DNA of 64,000 nucleotides, taken from NCBI GenBank assembly GCA_029688955.1, contig JARUKZ010000011.1:62001-126000 (forward strand), read 5' to 3'. Shown one piece after another: positions 62,357 through 64,000 of the stretch (position 1 is the first letter of the stretch; each line of letters opens with the position of its first letter). Source of the stretch: Chitinispirillales bacterium ANBcel5 (lineage in GTDB: Bacteria > Fibrobacterota > Chitinivibrionia > Chitinivibrionales > Chitinispirillaceae). The notes under the pieces are model-generated. The model saw nothing but the letters and a program-made list of their open reading frames with translations, made no database searches and was not told the DNA's origin. A program made the position numbers and the translations under genes.

Positions 62357-64000
62357 ATGATGTACAGTAACCCTCAGAATAGCTATTTAAAGGCAAATAC
62401 GATAATTTTTGCACAAAATGTGTGTCAGGCTCTGGAGGATATGGCCGGAGCGCCTTTTAACGTATGCAAAGAGACCCTTGAGGAAGCGCCCTTTAAATCA
62501 ACGGCAAAAATGATTGCCTATATTACTTTTTCAGGTTCTATTCAGGGGCACTATCTTCTTGCTTTAGACGATGTAATTGCAATGAAAGTGATAGATATCT
62601 ATGAGGAGGGGATGAGTAGTAGTCAGATAAGGGACCTGAGATCGGATTATGGCGGTTTCATTAAAGAACTTCTCAATTTGTCGGTGGGACAATCAATAGT
62701 TGAGCTGGAAAAGAACTTTGGTGATTTAACTTTTTTTCCGGCTATTGTGACATTCGGAGAAATTGAGTTTCCTGATATACAATCAGGAAATATAGTGATA
62801 GAAGGTAAAAGTGGTAAAGTACAGTGTTGCTTCTCACTGAATATGGCAAACCTCAAAATAGGGCAAAAACTGGAAGAGGCTCTTGTTGATTTGGAGAAGA
62901 AAACGTCTGAGGCAAAGGAAGCAAGAAGAAATGTAAATAGTATTCTTCAGTTACTTCCCATAGGGTTACTTGCGATTGATAAAAGTGGCAAAGTTTTGCC
63001 CGGTTACAGTAAATCCACAAATAGTGTTGTTGGTCTTGATCCTGAGCAACAAATTGTTGGAAAAGAATTACCCGAAGTGTTAGGGACAAGCAAGGAGTGC
63101 TTAGAAAGCTGGAAAAGTTGGTTAACACTGGTGTATGATAAATTTGGTGAGATACCGTTTAAAGATATGGCTGACCTTTGTGAGCTCAATGAGTTTGTGA
63201 GTGATAGAAAAAGGAATCTAAAGATTGATTGGTTACCTGTTGAAGATGAAACAGACAAACAACTTGAAAAACTGTTGGTAGTGATACAGGATGTGACCAA
63301 GCAGCGAGAGCTTGAAGCATCAATGAAAGAACTTAACGACAGGCATCAAAATAACCTTGAACTAATTTCCCAGATTATAAATATCGGACCAGATGAGGTA
63401 ACAAACTTCATCTACGACTCTTCGCAGCTGCTAACGGATGCTCAAAAGATAGTAGAACGTAACAATTATGACCGGGAGCTCGTTAATGAACTTTACAGAA
63501 CATTCCATACGCTTAAAGGGAGCTCAGGGCAATTTCGTTTTAAGGAATTACAGCAGTTGGCACATAGTGTAGAGGATCATTTAAGAATGTTCAGGGATAA
63601 AACAAGTGCCATTGATACCGGAACAGTGCAGCAGATAATGGATTCCATTAAAGATGCAAAGGGTTATATAACCAGGATTCAGGATATTAAATCAAAACTG
63701 GGTGGTAAAGATGAAAGCTTGAAAACCAAGGCAGAGCGAGACCCCGGATCGGTAATGGTAAATCTTGGTACTGTTAAGGAAATAGGGTTTGAAATCAATA
63801 AACTTAAAGAAAAATGTAAATTATCTCCGTGCGATCAGTTTGTTATAAAGGAATTGGATCAGCTCTATCTGAAAGCGCTTGAGCTACGTAAGATCAATCT
63901 TTCCTTCTTTATCTCTTCACTTGAATCTTTGGTGAAAAATACTGTAGAGAAGGTTGGTAAAAAGGCTTCAATCGTCGTTGGTAATGATATGGCTATTGAT
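62357..64000 (+). CDS. CheX-PAS-HPt-CheA-like hybrid signalling protein, 3' partial
   Basis: Open from ATG 62357 (AAGGA just ahead; ATG at 62360 also possible) to the window edge, 548 codons without a stop. Residues about 1-165 match a CheX/CheC-type phosphatase fold, with the family motif E104-L-L-N107 in FIKELLNLSVGQ. A coiled coil (170-195) leads to a PAS-like domain (195-315). An HPt domain follows (about 340-450) with His384 in RTFHTLKGSSGQF. The last visible segment SLVKNTVEKVGKKASIVVGND matches the beginning of a CheA ATPase domain. This would be a CheA-type kinase carrying its own phospho-Asp phosphatase. 124 nt separate it from the FapA gene. Confidence 0.8.
   Translation, partial: MMYSNPQNSYLKANTIIFAQNVCQALEDMAGAPFNVCKETLEEAPFKSTAKMIAYITFSGSIQGHYLLALDDVIAMKVIDIYEEGMSSSQIRDLRSDYGGFIKELLNLSVGQSIVELEKNFGDLTFFPAIVTFGEIEFPDIQSGNIVIEGKSGKVQCCFSLNMANLKIGQKLEEALVDLEKKTSEAKEARRNVNSILQLLPIGLLAIDKSGKVLPGYSKSTNSVVGLDPEQQIVGKELPEVLGTSKECLESWKSWLTLVYDKFGEIPFKDMADLCELNEFVSDRKRNLKIDWLPVEDETDKQLEKLLVVIQDVTKQRELEASMKELNDRHQNNLELISQIINIGPDEVTNFIYDSSQLLTDAQKIVERNNYDRELVNELYRTFHTLKGSSGQFRFKELQQLAHSVEDHLRMFRDKTSAIDTGTVQQIMDSIKDAKGYITRIQDIKSKLGGKDESLKTKAERDPGSVMVNLGTVKEIGFEINKLKEKCKLSPCDQFVIKELDQLYLKALELRKINLSFFISSLESLVKNTVEKVGKKASIVVGNDMAID

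Overview
The window is a 64 kb chromosomal segment of a Gram-negative (two-membrane) bacterium with moderate to low GC. LolA, LptC/LptA/LptB, an LpxL-type acyltransferase, an MCE/MlaD protein, several beta-barrels and many lipoproteins show the outer membrane. A FlgD-like/type A-like C-terminal domain next to two PorV/PorQ-like barrels, together with a DivIVA protein, suggests the Fibrobacterota-Chlorobi-Bacteroidota side of the tree, perhaps a Chitinivibrionia-like lineage. That placement is inference. Nearly everything reads as dense core chromosome with overlapping genes. I saw no CRISPR array, rRNA, tRNA or prophage.

0-16 kb: the end of an SLBB polysaccharide-export gene; a small ThiD2-like gene with no ordinary start codon; ftsK-lolA; a secreted propeller/FlgD-Ig protein with two PorV/PorQ-like barrels; then the complete rod-shape/elongasome cluster mreB-mreC-mreD-mrdA(PBP2)-rodA, followed by lgt and comF. 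16-30 kb: yggS-yggT-divIVA-yggU-punA-ileS-lpxL-lptC-lptA-lptB-rpoN-lipA with very tight spacing, then hpf, an MCE protein and an HPr protein. This resembles the proteobacterial lpt-rpoN-hpf-ptsN-npr neighbourhood with lipA and the MCE gene inserted and ptsN absent. 30-34 kb: a threonine operon, hom-thrC plus an alkaline-phosphatase-superfamily gene that is the best candidate for the missing homoserine kinase.

34-54 kb: a polyprenyl-phosphate sugar transferase; an apionate-lactonase-like protein; a small membrane protein; a ZIP transporter; a TIM-barrel protein; ksgA; an unrecognised barrel-like protein with two lipoproteins; a minus-strand, AT-rich block (flippase, two glycosyltransferases) followed by hisF and hisH; a HAD phosphatase; a lipoprotein S41 peptidase; rsgA; larC; and another beta-barrel.

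54-64 kb is the most accessory-looking part. A RAYT-type Y1 (HUH) transposase on the minus strand is surrounded by copies of a CCCCGGAGGTGAA palindromic element, one of which forms a perfect inverted pair. It is followed by a lipoprotein gene with a strong terminator and then a compact signalling cluster: soluble histidine kinase, receiver-HDOD protein, receiver-coiled-coil protein, FapA/DUF342 protein, and a large CheX-PAS-HPt-CheA-like hybrid that runs off the right edge. This signalling locus and the RAYT/REP set are the best candidates for something undescribed.
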